Source of the DNA: Rhodoferax saidenbachensis
GTDB lineage: Bacteria > Pseudomonadota > Gammaproteobacteria > Burkholderiales > Burkholderiaceae_C
DNA: 64,000 nucleotides
Direction: 5' to 3'
Assembly: GCF_001955715.1 (NCBI RefSeq)
Contig: NZ_CP019239.1
Span: 1,674,001-1,738,000, forward strand
The translations under genes were made by a program, and so were the position numbers. Below the pieces are notes generated by a model. That model was not told where the DNA came from, did not search any database, and saw nothing but the letters and a program-made list of their open reading frames with translations. This document shows positions 35,117 to 44,496 of the stretch, piece by piece (positions within the stretch are counted from its first letter, which is position 1; every line of letters begins with the position of its first letter).

Positions 35117-35229
35117 AGCCTGTCTTTTCGGTGACTGTGTGCATTGGTGCAGACCTGTGCATTGTCACCCCCGCGACCCCATCCTGCGCAGGTCTTTGTC
35201 ACCTGCGTGTCTGCGCCTCTGAGTCCGTC

Positions 35230-36750
35230 TTATGCCTCGACGTGCAACAGGCTCAAACCGATGGCGCCGCGCCTGCGCAGCCAGGGGCTGGGGCGGTAGC
35301 GCTGGTCGCCATACACCGTTTGCATGTTGAACAGTACTTCCAGCACATTGGTAGGGCCATACAGGTTGCCCATGGCCAATGGGCCCAGCGGGTAACCCAG
35401 GCCCAGTGTGACGGCGGTTTCCAGATCCTCGGGTGAACAGATGGATTGCTGGCAGATGTCGCTGGCGATATTGACGATGTTGGCCACCACGCGCTGGCTC
35501 ACAAAACCCGCGCTGTCGCGGATCACGCTGACGGCCTTGCCATCGCGCGCAAAAAGCGCATGCGCTGCATCACGCATGTCGGTACGCGTGGCAGGGTTGG
35601 TCGCCAGCACACGCCGTTTGGTCGTGGCATCGTCCACCAGCATGTCAATGCCCACGGTACGTGCCGGGTCCAGCCTTTCCACCACGGCCACCGTCGTCAC
35701 GTCAAAGCCCAAAGGCGCCACCAAGGTCAGCGCTGTGGGTGAGGGCGATTGGCCCGTCTCGATGGTGGCGCCCAGGTTTTTCAGCAGCATCAGCAGTTCC
35801 ACACGCCGTGCGGCGCGCGGAGACAGCCACACGGGCGGCATTTCTTCCACCACGGGTACCGCGGGTTCTGGCGCCGTTTGCGCCGCACCGTCGATGTATT
35901 TGTAAAAACCTTCACCGACCTTGCGCCCAGTCATTCCACCGGTCAGGCGCTGTGCGGTGATGACGCTGGGGCGGTAGCGTGCTTCCTCGTAGTACTGGTG
36001 GTAAATCGACTCCATCACCGGGTGGGAGACATCCAGCCCGGTCAGGTCCATCAACTCAAAAGGTCCGAGCTTGAAGCCGATCTGGTCGCGCAGGATGCGG
36101 TCCACGGTGGTGAAATCGGCCACGCCTTCCGACACGATACGCAGCGCTTCGGTGCCGTAACCACGCCCTGCATGGTTGACGATGAAGCCGGGCGTGTCCT
36201 GGGCCTGTACCGGTGTGTGCCCCATCTGCCGCGCATAGTCAGCCAGTGCTTTGCAGACTGCGGCATCGGTCTTCAACCCGCCAATGACTTCCACCACCTT
36301 CATAAGCGGGACCGGGTTGAAGAAGTGAAAGCCCGCAAAGCGCTGCGGATGCTGCAGACCCGCCGCAATGGCGGTCACCGACAGGGACGATGTGTTGGTG
36401 GCCAGCACGGTACCCGGCGAGACCACCGCTTCGAGTTCCTGGAACAGGCGTGTCTTGATATCGAGGCGCTCCACGATAGCTTCGATGACCAGATCACATG
36501 CGGCCAGTTCACGCAGCTCCTGCACGGTGGTCACGCGGTCCTGGTAGGCCTGCGCATCCTGCGGGCTGATGCGCTCCTTGTCGCGCAGTTTTTCCCACTG
36601 GGTTTTTAAATGCGCCTGGGCGGCCGTGGCCGCTTGGGCCTGTGTGTCATACAGATAGACCTTGCTACCCGCCTGTGCGGCAATTTGGGCAATGTCCCTG
36701 CCCATGGCGCCGGTACCGACGATTCCGATGTGTGCGTAATGTGGTGTCAT
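35230..36750 (-). CDS. 3-hydroxyacyl-CoA dehydrogenase (PaaH/PaaC-like)
   Basis: This 506-residue NAD-dependent dehydrogenase of beta-oxidation or phenylacetate-type degradation has a Rossmann start GIVGTGAMGRDIAQIAAQAG. It also has NTSSLSVTAIAAGLQHPQRF, the catalytic His in RFAGFHFFNPVPLMKVVEVI, and PGFIVNHAGRGYGTEALRI. A second, shorter C-terminal dehydrogenase-type domain follows (VISDSAGFVSQRV-like segment and LGLGYPLGPL). It is the first gene of the minus-strand acyl-CoA group. Confidence 0.92.
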   Translation of the reverse strand: MTPHYAHIGIVGTGAMGRDIAQIAAQAGSKVYLYDTQAQAATAAQAHLKTQWEKLRDKERISPQDAQAYQDRVTTVQELRELAACDLVIEAIVERLDIKTRLFQELEAVVSPGTVLATNTSSLSVTAIAAGLQHPQRFAGFHFFNPVPLMKVVEVIGGLKTDAAVCKALADYARQMGHTPVQAQDTPGFIVNHAGRGYGTEALRIVSEGVADFTTVDRILRDQIGFKLGPFELMDLTGLDVSHPVMESIYHQYYEEARYRPSVITAQRLTGGMTGRKVGEGFYKYIDGAAQTAPEPAVPVVEEMPPVWLSPRAARRVELLMLLKNLGATIETGQSPSPTALTLVAPLGFDVTTVAVVERLDPARTVGIDMLVDDATTKRRVLATNPATRTDMRDAAHALFARDGKAVSVIRDSAGFVSQRVVANIVNIASDICQQSICSPEDLETAVTLGLGYPLGPLAMGNLYGPTNVLEVLFNMQTVYGDQRYRPSPWLRRRGAIGLSLLHVEA

Positions 36751-36824
36751 GCCTTAATTATCGCCATGCCTTGGTGGCAGCCCAAACGCGTAACTATCCG
36801 GGTATGCGAAAATCAAATCCATAA

Positions 36825-38777
36825 ATGAAGCCATCCTTAACGTTGAAATCGTCGCTGCTGGGGTTTATCTTGTTGTGCCTAGCGGCAGGCAGTTCCGCAT
36901 TGACTCTCGGCCGTGTCCGCGGCGCAGTGATGCTGGGGCAGCCGCTGGAAGTCAGCGTACCGGTCCAGGTGGATGCCGAAGAGGGTGGTGTGGCCCAGTG
37001 TTTTGAGGCCGATGTTTTCTACGGTGATACGCGATTGGAAGCCAGCCGCGTGGTGATCAGTGCCGACGCGGCGACCCAGGGAAACACGGTGCTGGTCCGC
37101 GTATCAGCCTCCCCGCGTGTGGATGAGCCAGTGGTCACGGTGTATCTGCGCGCCGGCTGCGCCCAGAAAACATCGCGCCGTTATGTGCTGCTGGCAGACC
37201 TGGCCAGTGAAGTATCTCCCCCGGTCGCAACCCCTGCACCTGCGGCCAGAGCGGTGCCTGCACCAGAGCCTGTACGCGCGGCACCTGTCGCTCCCCAAGA
37301 GCCTGCCCGCTCCACTGTTGCGGCACCCCAGAAAGCTCAGAAGGCCCAACCTGCCCGGGTGGAAAAGACCGAACCTGTAGCCTCCGCACCGCGCAAGCCG
37401 GAACAGGCCGCACCGTCCCGCAAACAGGCCCGTTTGAAACTGGCGCCGCTGGATTTGCCCGAACGTGACCCAACCCTGAAGCTCAGCTCCGAGCTTCTTT
37501 CTGCCCCGCTGGAAGACTTGCAAAAACGCGCCGAAGCCATTGCAACGTGGCGCGCGCTGAACGCCACACCGGAAGACATGCTGCGCGAAGATGCCCGCAT
37601 GCACGCGATGGAAGGCGACCTGAAGAATCTGCAGGCATTGACGGCCAAGAACAAGCAGAGCTTGTCGGATATCACCACCCGGCTGGAGCAGGCAGAAGCC
37701 CAGCGTTATGCCAATCCGATGATCTACGGCCTGATTGCGCTTCTGGTGCTCTTTGGTGCTGCGCTGGTATTCGCATGGACGCGTTTGCGCGATGCCAGCC
37801 GCAGTTCTGCGCCCTGGTGGCGTGATTCGGTGAAGCCGGAGACCGCGCGTACTACATCCGGTGTTGCGGCTGAGCAGGACGAAGACCATTTCTCGGGAAC
37901 ACGGGGCGACACGGATTCGCCCATCACGCTGGCTCCTGCTCCGTTTGCTGCGGCACCAGTCGGCATGGCCTCGGTGGATATTGATCTGGAGCTGGGCGAG
38001 CCGGACTTTGCCAGTGCGATCAAAGCACCGCCTGTTGCGCAAATGGCCGCGCGCCCGACGGCGCAAGACCACCATGGTTTTTCTTCGAGTGCATTGGGCT
38101 CGCTGCGTGCCATCAATACCAAGGAGATGCTGGACGTGCGCCAGCAGGCTGAGTTCTTCATGACACTGGGGCAGTACGAAGAAGCTATCACGCTCTTGAA
38201 ACACAGCATCAGCGACAGTGGAGAGGCCAATCCGCTGGTCTACCTGGATTTGCTCAAGGTGTTTCACACCCTGAGCCGCAAGGACGACTACGACCACTAC
38301 CGCGACGATTTCAACCGCTTGTTTACCGGCCATGTGCCCGTGTACACGGCGTTTAACCGGGGCGGCAACAGCCTGGACGCCTACCCCGAGGTGTGCCAGC
38401 GCATCGCAGAACTCTGGCCGTCACAAGATGCGGTGGACTACATCGAGCGCTGTCTGGCGCGTACGCCAGGCGCATCGGAAAACCAGGAATTCGATCTGGA
38501 GGCCTACCGCGAGCTGTTGATGCTGCACGGGGTGGCCCAGCGCATGGACGGTGCATCGGATTCGGCCCTGGCGCCTTTCAGCGCTGTCCGAAGCGTGCCT
38601 TACCTGAGCGGTGGCGGGTCTTACGGGGCCGAACCCACTATCGCGGTGCCTGTCGTGCAGGTTGAATCCGCATCGGTGGACCTGGATTTGTCGGAGCCGG
38701 AGCACAACCTCATTGATTTTGAGGTGTCCGGTTTTTCCCAAACAGGCCCACTTACCCCGCCCAAGCCCAAGGCCTGA
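36825..38777 (+). CDS. FimV-like polar landmark protein
   Basis: This 650-residue protein has a signal segment (about residues 7-25) and then the FimV N-terminal domain (LTLGRVRGAVMLGQPLEVSV). A long Pro/Ala/Lys-rich linker follows (about 135-210), then a coiled coil (about 250-295) and a single membrane helix YGLIALLVLFGAALVFAWTR near residue 306. The acidic cytoplasmic part carries TPR-like helices (RQQAEFFMTLGQYEEAITLL). FimV/HubP proteins organise the cell pole and type IV pili. No LysM motif is obvious to me in the periplasmic part. It is transcribed alone. Confidence 0.82.
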   Translation: MKPSLTLKSSLLGFILLCLAAGSSALTLGRVRGAVMLGQPLEVSVPVQVDAEEGGVAQCFEADVFYGDTRLEASRVVISADAATQGNTVLVRVSASPRVDEPVVTVYLRAGCAQKTSRRYVLLADLASEVSPPVATPAPAARAVPAPEPVRAAPVAPQEPARSTVAAPQKAQKAQPARVEKTEPVASAPRKPEQAAPSRKQARLKLAPLDLPERDPTLKLSSELLSAPLEDLQKRAEAIATWRALNATPEDMLREDARMHAMEGDLKNLQALTAKNKQSLSDITTRLEQAEAQRYANPMIYGLIALLVLFGAALVFAWTRLRDASRSSAPWWRDSVKPETARTTSGVAAEQDEDHFSGTRGDTDSPITLAPAPFAAAPVGMASVDIDLELGEPDFASAIKAPPVAQMAARPTAQDHHGFSSSALGSLRAINTKEMLDVRQQAEFFMTLGQYEEAITLLKHSISDSGEANPLVYLDLLKVFHTLSRKDDYDHYRDDFNRLFTGHVPVYTAFNRGGNSLDAYPEVCQRIAELWPSQDAVDYIERCLARTPGASENQEFDLEAYRELLMLHGVAQRMDGASDSALAPFSAVRSVPYLSGGGSYGAEPTIAVPVVQVESASVDLDLSEPEHNLIDFEVSGFSQTGPLTPPKPKA

Positions 38778-38784
38778 ACCCAAT

Positions 38785-39792
38785 CTAGCGGCGCACCTGC
38801 AGGGCGCCGGGGTTGATGATGTTGGTAGGTGTGCCGCGGATGAAGTTGATCACGTTGTCAAAGGCGGCGCCAAAGTACATCTCATAACTGTCCTGCTCCA
38901 CGTAGCCGATGTGGGGAGAGCAGACACAGTTCTCCAGACGCAGCAGGGCGTGCCCTTGCAGGATGGGCTCGGTTTCAAACACGTCGACCGCCGCCATGCC
39001 GGGGCGGCCCCGGTTAAGTCCACCAATCAAGGCATCGGTTTCTATCAGCTCGGCGCGGGAGGTGTTGACCAGCAGCGCCGTGGGCTTCATGAGCGCCAGG
39101 TCGGACGTATTGACGATGCCGCGCGTCGCTTCGTTAAGCCGCAGGTGGAGCGACAACACATCGCAATGCGAGAAAAATGCCTCGCGGCTGGCCGCCGCCG
39201 CGTAACCATCCTGTGCGGCCTTGGCGCGCGATGTTTCGCTGCCCCACACCAGCACCTGCATGCCAAACGCCTTGCCGTAACCGGCAACCAGTTGGCCAAT
39301 CTTGCCGTAGCCCCAGATGCCCAGTGTCTTGCCGTGCAGGCGCGTGCCCAGACCAAAATTGGGGGGCATGGAGCCGACTTTTAAGCCGGATTGCTGCCAC
39401 GCGCCGTGTTTGAGGTTGCCGATGTAGTGGGGCAGACGGCGCATGGCGGCCATGACCAGTGCCCAGGTCAACTCGGCGGGCGCAATGGGTGAGCCCACGC
39501 CTTCGGCCACGGCAATGCCGCGTTCGGTACAGGCCTGCACGTCCACATGCTCACCAGCGCGCCCGGTTTGGGCAATCAGCTTGAGTCGGGGGAGTTTGTC
39601 GATCAGTTGCCGCGTCATGTGGGTGCGTTCGCGGATCAGCACCACGATATCGGCGTCCTTCAGGCGGACAGCCAACTGTCCCATGCCTTTGACCGTATTG
39701 GTATAGACCTTGGCCTGGTAGGCATCGAGCTTGGCAGCGCACTCCAGCTTGCGCACAGCATCTTGATAGTCATCCAGAATCACAATATTCAT
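38785..39792 (-). CDS. D-2-hydroxyacid dehydrogenase family protein
   Basis: This 335-residue protein is read from ATG 39792 (MNIVILDDYQDAVRKL). The NAD-binding motif is GIWGYGKIGQLVAGYGKAFG, the substrate-binding Arg is in LLVNTSRAELIETDAL and the catalytic His is in CVCSPHIGYVEQDSYEMYF. It interconverts 2-keto and D-2-hydroxy acids in the cytoplasm, with the exact substrate not readable. A second, more distant member is encoded at 62278. It is convergent with the FimV-like gene. Confidence 0.88.
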   Translation of the reverse strand: MNIVILDDYQDAVRKLECAAKLDAYQAKVYTNTVKGMGQLAVRLKDADIVVLIRERTHMTRQLIDKLPRLKLIAQTGRAGEHVDVQACTERGIAVAEGVGSPIAPAELTWALVMAAMRRLPHYIGNLKHGAWQQSGLKVGSMPPNFGLGTRLHGKTLGIWGYGKIGQLVAGYGKAFGMQVLVWGSETSRAKAAQDGYAAAASREAFFSHCDVLSLHLRLNEATRGIVNTSDLALMKPTALLVNTSRAELIETDALIGGLNRGRPGMAAVDVFETEPILQGHALLRLENCVCSPHIGYVEQDSYEMYFGAAFDNVINFIRGTPTNIINPGALQVRR

Positions 39793-39903
39793 GCCGTCAT
39801 TGTGCCTTGTTGGTAGGGGCTCCAAGCGGGGTATCTCTGTAACCGACAGCAAAGTTGCCACCAAAGCACTACTATCCGCGCTTCTGTTTTCCAAAGGCCA
39901 ACT

Positions 39904-40419
39904 ATGTCCATCTCCATGTCATCCGCCAGCGTTCCGGTATTCACCCACATGTTGGGCAATCTAAGCCATTTGCTGGACAAGGCGCAGACCTATATTGATG
40001 AAAAAGGCTGCGATCCGGTCGCCCTCACCCAATTCCGCCTGGCACCCGACATGCTGCCGTTCACGGGGCAGATACTGATTGCCTGTGATGCCGCCAAGAA
40101 CGGCGTGGCCCGTATCTCGGGTGTGGAAGCCCCCAAATTTGCCGACACCGAGCAAACCATTGCGGAGCTCAAGGCGCGCATCCAGAAAACGCGGGACTAT
40201 CTGGCCACCGTACCGGCAGCGGCGCTGGACGGTACCGAAGACAAGGACATCACCTTTCCCGTGGGGCGCGAGCGCACCCGCACCATGAAGGCCGAGGACT
40301 ATCTCAAATTGTGGGTGTTACCCAATATGTTCTTCCACATCACCACGGCCTACGCCATCCTGCGCCACAACGGTGTGCCAGTGGGCAAGCAGGACTACCT
40401 GGTGGGCGGTCAGGGCTGA
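39904..40419 (+). CDS. DUF1993 family protein
   Basis: This 171-residue helical protein matches the DUF1993 pattern: FTHMLGNLSHLLDKAQTYID near the N-terminus, FRLAPDMLPFTGQILIACDA, FADTEQTIAELKARIQKTRD and FFHITTAYAILRHNGVPVGK near the C-terminus. The family resembles DinB-type four-helix bundles and has no established activity. It is divergent from the 2-hydroxyacid dehydrogenase gene, 112 bases apart, and intact. Confidence 0.88.
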   Translation: MSISMSSASVPVFTHMLGNLSHLLDKAQTYIDEKGCDPVALTQFRLAPDMLPFTGQILIACDAAKNGVARISGVEAPKFADTEQTIAELKARIQKTRDYLATVPAAALDGTEDKDITFPVGRERTRTMKAEDYLKLWVLPNMFFHITTAYAILRHNGVPVGKQDYLVGGQG

Positions 40420-40485
40420 TGTGAAGGGGCCCTGCGCGCAGCCGGGCGTTCTGTTGCGTAGCCCAAAAAGACCTAGAACAGGCTC

Positions 40486-40836
40486 TCAGTGGCAGGTGGC
40501 TTCGCTGGCGGCCAGGCGGTCCAGCTCGGCGCATACGTCGGCCATGCGCCCGGAGATCACCATGCGGCCCACGCTGGCGCGGGTCTGGCCGGCCTCCAGC
40601 ACACGCACCACACGCAAGGGCTTGCGATGGGCATGAATTGGGGCTATAGCCCGCGCGGGTATTGCGCAAGCAGCTACCAATTTAGGAGCAATTTTAGTAA
40701 CCGCCGACGCATGTGTCGCGGTTCGCTGCGGGTTGGCAATGGCATGTGGCAGCGGACGGGCCGGGGTGCCGATCCAGCGCAGCAAACCCTGCAGGGGCAG
40801 AAAAACACCGGAATGGGCAAAAAGCGCGAGGTTCAT
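40486..40836 (-). CDS. Small protein encoded in the lexA operon, unknown
   Basis: This 116-residue protein is encoded 25 bases downstream of lexA on the same strand, so it should be transcribed with lexA and rise in DNA damage. The N-terminus is hydrophobic (MNLALFAHSGVFLPLQGLLR) and the C-terminus is a charged module (RVVRVLEAGQTRASVGRMVI, then SGRMADVCAELDRL). Between them, APKLVAACAIPARAIAPI is encoded by a 54-bp dispersed element. It is not similar to SulA or ImuA as far as I can see. A role as a damage-induced checkpoint protein is speculation. Confidence 0.65.
   Translation of the reverse strand: MNLALFAHSGVFLPLQGLLRWIGTPARPLPHAIANPQRTATHASAVTKIAPKLVAACAIPARAIAPIHAHRKPLRVVRVLEAGQTRASVGRMVISGRMADVCAELDRLAASEATCH
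40636..40689 (-). repeat. 54-bp dispersed element, copy 6 (inside the lexA-linked gene)
   Basis: Minus orientation, same sense as the gene: GCTCCTAAATTGGTAGC, TGCTTGCGCA, GGGCTATAGCCC. It is read in the same frame as copy 3, giving LVAACA here and LIAACA in hpnC. Confidence 0.8.
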
Positions 40837-40861
40837 AAGAGGCCTTGTAAGTGCTGCTGGT

Positions 40862-41530
40862 TCACATGAGCATGGTGTTGCGGATCAGGCCGACGGCCAG
40901 GCCTTCAATCTCGAAAGGCTCGCCGGGTTCCACCACGATGGTCTGGTAGTCGGGGTTCTCGGGGTGCAGCTCGATCAGGTGTTTGTTGCGGCGAAAACGC
41001 TTGACCGTGACCTCGTCGCCCAGGCGGGCCACCACGATCTGGCCATTCTTGGCGTCTTTGGTGGCTTGCACGGCCAGCAGGTCGCCGTCCATGATGCCGG
41101 CGTCGCGCATGGACATGCCGCGTACCTTGAGCAGGTAATCGGGCTGGCGCTGGAACAGGCTGTTTTCTACATAGTAGGTCTGGTCCACATGCTCCTGGGC
41201 GAGAATGGGCGAGCCTGCGGCTACCCGACCAATCAGCGGCAGGGCCAGTTGGGCCAGGTTGGGGAAGGAGAGCTGCTTGAGGCGTGTTTCGTGGATGGAG
41301 CGCAGCGTGTCACTCTTGAGGCGGATGCCGCGCGAGGTGCCGCTGACCAGTTCGATGACACCCTTGCGCGCCAGCGCCTGCAAATGCTCTTCGGCGGCGT
41401 TGGCAGACTTGAAGCCCAGCTCAGTCGCGATTTCGGCGCGCGTGGGGGGCGCACCGGTGCGGGCAATGGCGCTCTGGATCAGGTCCAGAATCTGCTGTTG
41501 GCGGGCGGTGAGTTTGGGACTCTCAAGCAT
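40862..41530 (-). CDS. lexA: LexA repressor
   Basis: This 222-residue SOS repressor has the N-terminal winged helix ([40 protein letters not shown]). The self-cleavage site is Ala-Gly in [15 protein letters not shown] (about residues 100-114), the catalytic Ser is in [20 protein letters not shown] and the catalytic Lys in [14 protein letters not shown]. Cleavage is stimulated by RecA filaments after DNA damage. Three LexA-box-like sites lie upstream, consistent with autoregulation. The small gene downstream is probably in the same operon. Confidence 0.97.
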   Translation of the reverse strand: MLESPKLTARQQQILDLIQSAIARTGAPPTRAEIATELGFKSANAAEEHLQALARKGVIELVSGTSRGIRLKSDTLRSIHETRLKQLSFPNLAQLALPLIGRVAAGSPILAQEHVDQTYYVENSLFQRQPDYLLKVRGMSMRDAGIMDGDLLAVQATKDAKNGQIVVARLGDEVTVKRFRRNKHLIELHPENPDYQTIVVEPGEPFEIEGLAVGLIRNTMLM

Positions 41531-41561
41531 GGCTGACTCCTTAAAAATGGGTCGGTACTGG

Positions 41562-41613
41562 CTGTGGGTCTATACACACTGTTTTATCATCCAGTACCTG
41601 TATTTTTAACCAG
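41562..41613 (-). promoter_or_regulatory. Cluster of LexA-box-like sites upstream of lexA
   Basis: Three sites of the form CTGT-N8-NCAN occur in a row: CTGTGGGTCTATACAC (41562-41577), CTGTTTTATCATCCAG (41579-41594) and CTGTATTTTTAACCAG (41598-41613). The established Gram-negative LexA box is CTGT-N8-ACAG; each site has one or two deviations in its right half. They lie 32-83 bases before the lexA start and also in front of the asparaginase gene at 41646. Confidence 0.7.
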
Positions 41614-41645
41614 TTTTATTTTCTTTGCAAGCAGGACGTTGAAAT

Positions 41646-42623
41646 ATGTCGAAAAAAGTGGTGTTTCTGGGCATGGGCGGCACGATTGCGGGCCAGGCCC
41701 AGAGTGCGACCGACAACGTGGGCTACAAGTCCGCCCAAGTGGGCGTGGCCCAGTTGCTGCAGGCCGTGCCCGCTCTGAAAGAGGCGCTGGGCAAGCGGAC
41801 GTTGGTCTCCGAGCAGGTGGCCCAGGTGGACAGCAAGGACATGGAATTTGCCCACTGGTCCCTGCTGGCCCAGCGCGTCGTGCACCACCTTGCCTCGCCG
41901 GATGTGGATGGCGTGGTCATCACCCACGGCACCGATACGCTGGAGGAAACCGCGTACTTTTTGTCCTGCGTGGTGTCCGCAGCCTTGCTGGCGGCCAAAC
42001 CGGTGGTGTTGACCTGCGCCATGCGGCCCGCCTCGGCTCTGGTGCCCGATGGGCCGCAAAACCTGCTCGATGCCACAGCGGTGGTGTGCACTGCGGGCGC
42101 GCACGGCGTGCTGGTGGTCTGCGCGGGTAGCATCCATGACGCGCGGGAGGTGCAAAAGGTGCATCCCTACCGCGTGGACGCGTTTGACTCTGGGGATGCC
42201 GGCCCTTTGGGCGTGGTGGAAGAGGGCGCTGTGCGCCTGATGCATGGCTGGCCCGCCGCAGAGGCGCAGACGGGTCCGAGCCTGGACACCATCGCCACCC
42301 ACACCTGGCCCCGCGTGGAGATCGTGATGAACTACGCCGGTGCCACCGGGGCCACGGTGCGTGCCCTGTGCGCGGCACCTGCAGACGGCAGCGCAGCGGT
42401 GCGCGGGCTGGTGGTTGCAGGCACGGGCAACGGCACCATCCACAAAGACCTGGAAGCCGCCTTGCTGCAAGCGCAGGCCCAGGGCGTGCGCGTGGTGCGC
42501 ACCACGCGTTGCGCGCGCGGGCAGGTGGTGCCGGGGTCGGTGCGCGGTTTTGCCTTTGTCGATTCGCAGGGGCTGTCACCGGTCAAGGCGCGTATTGCCT
42601 TGATGCTGGCGCTGATGGCTTAG
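41646..42623 (+). CDS. L-asparaginase family protein
   Basis: This 325-residue amidohydrolase has the first catalytic Thr in VVFLGMGGTIAGQAQ and the second in GVVITHGTDTLEETAYFLS (Thr-Asp pair), with the conserved CAMRPASALVPDGPQNLLDA region that carries substrate-binding residues. It hydrolyses Asn to Asp and ammonia. There is no signal peptide, so it is probably cytoplasmic. Its start lies 115 bases from the divergent lexA, so the LexA-like sites could also affect it. Confidence 0.93.
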   Translation: MSKKVVFLGMGGTIAGQAQSATDNVGYKSAQVGVAQLLQAVPALKEALGKRTLVSEQVAQVDSKDMEFAHWSLLAQRVVHHLASPDVDGVVITHGTDTLEETAYFLSCVVSAALLAAKPVVLTCAMRPASALVPDGPQNLLDATAVVCTAGAHGVLVVCAGSIHDAREVQKVHPYRVDAFDSGDAGPLGVVEEGAVRLMHGWPAAEAQTGPSLDTIATHTWPRVEIVMNYAGATGATVRALCAAPADGSAAVRGLVVAGTGNGTIHKDLEAALLQAQAQGVRVVRTTRCARGQVVPGSVRGFAFVDSQGLSPVKARIALMLALMA

Positions 42624-42753
42624 CTGGACGCCTGGGACTCTGCAAACTCACCCGTTTGGGGGATACCCAATCTCTGGAGCATCGGGTACCGTGCGTTCAC
42701 AGTCAGGCAGTCACTAGGCTTGGCCTTCATTCAGTCGGAGTGGGATGACATTT

Positions 42754-42807
42754 GCTATCAAAAGAGAAGCTGCTTGCGCAGGTGCAGTAAGGGCTAGAGG
42801 CCAATTT
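42754..42807 (+). repeat. 54-bp dispersed element, copy 7 (intergenic)
   Basis: Plus orientation: GCTATCAAAAGAGAAGC, TGCTTGCGCA, GGGCTAGAGGCC, AATTT. This copy is closest to the apparent consensus and sits between the asparaginase gene and the unknown exported protein. Confidence 0.9.
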
Positions 42808-42869
42808 GATCAATATTTCCCCTCCAGCCCGCCGTCCATTCATCGAAATTCGCACAACAACAATCGAAT

Positions 42870-43631
42870 ATGCCCACCGCGCACACGCCTAACTCTCTAC
42901 GTAGCTGGTTGCAAGCTGCAACAAGCCGGACCCTGCTGGCTGTGGGCTTGTTTGTTGGCCTGAGTGCCTGCATCGGCGTAGCTGGGGCCGCTGGTTCTGG
43001 TGGCGACACCTGGCAAGAAGAAGTGCTGCTGCACGACGGGCAAACCGTGGTCGTGCAGCGCAGCCAAACTTATCGGGGCCGTTTTGAGCCCGGCAGCAGC
43101 GCGCCGGTAGGCGACCACACCGTGCGCTTTGTACTGCCACGTGAACAGCGTGAATGGAGCTGGACCAGCGACTACGGCCCCGAGCTGGGCCGCACCAACT
43201 TCAATCTGGTGGCCATCCACGCGAAAGACGGCGTGCCCTACATCGTGGCCACGCCCAACCTGTGCCTGTCCTACAACAAATGGGGGCGCCCCAACCCGCC
43301 CTATGTCCTATTCAAGGGCGAGGACAACGGGCAATGGAAGCGAATCACTATGGAGCAGTTGCCAGCGGAGTTCACCACCATCAATGTGGCCGTCTCCGCC
43401 GTTTCCCATTTCCGGATCAAACAGTTTCAAGAATACCCAGTGGTGCCTGCCGCAAAGGTACGGGAATTCAACAGTGCACAAGGGTCTCCTGAATACAAAA
43501 CCATTGTTCGGGAGCCGATGACCTCCGAGCAGATTCTTTCCATGTGCGATGAGTTGGTTAACTACAAAGGATATTGGATAGATCCTCGCAACCCTTTTGC
43601 ACGCAGAAATATCGATGACAAGCAGAAGTAA
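42870..43631 (+). CDS. Uncharacterised exported protein
   Basis: This 253-residue protein has an N-terminal hydrophobic stretch (about residues 18-44, LLAVGLFVGLSACIGVAGAA) that acts as a signal peptide; LSAC could be a lipobox. The mature part is beta-rich (EEVLLHDGQTVVVQRSQTYR, NFNLVAIHAKDGVPYIVATP, YNKWGRPNPPYVLFKGEDNG) and ends in a charged tail. I do not recognise a family. Codon use in the last third shifts to more A and T than in its neighbours. It stands alone before a bidirectional terminator. Confidence 0.7.
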   Translation: MPTAHTPNSLRSWLQAATSRTLLAVGLFVGLSACIGVAGAAGSGGDTWQEEVLLHDGQTVVVQRSQTYRGRFEPGSSAPVGDHTVRFVLPREQREWSWTSDYGPELGRTNFNLVAIHAKDGVPYIVATPNLCLSYNKWGRPNPPYVLFKGEDNGQWKRITMEQLPAEFTTINVAVSAVSHFRIKQFQEYPVVPAAKVREFNSAQGSPEYKTIVREPMTSEQILSMCDELVNYKGYWIDPRNPFARRNIDDKQK

Positions 43632-43683
43632 GCAATACCTCTCAATCGCAGTCAAGGCACGTATCAGTTTGAAATCTGGGAAA

Positions 43684-43711
43684 CAAAAAAGGCCGCAGTA
43701 GCGGCCTTTTT
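43684..43711. terminator. Bidirectional terminator
   Basis: AAAAAAGGCCGC, loop AGTA, GCGGCCTTTTTT. It serves the exported protein gene and the convergent adk operon. Confidence 0.93.
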
Positions 43712-43729
43712 TATTGCAGAAGCGCAGTA

Positions 43730-44404
<675 letters not shown>

Positions 44405-44496
44405 CTAAAACCGTACGCGCCGCGATGGGCACTCTGATGGTGCATATCGGCGTGTGATTAACGCAGAAGAATAGCACGGGGCGCCCCCGCGCTAAC

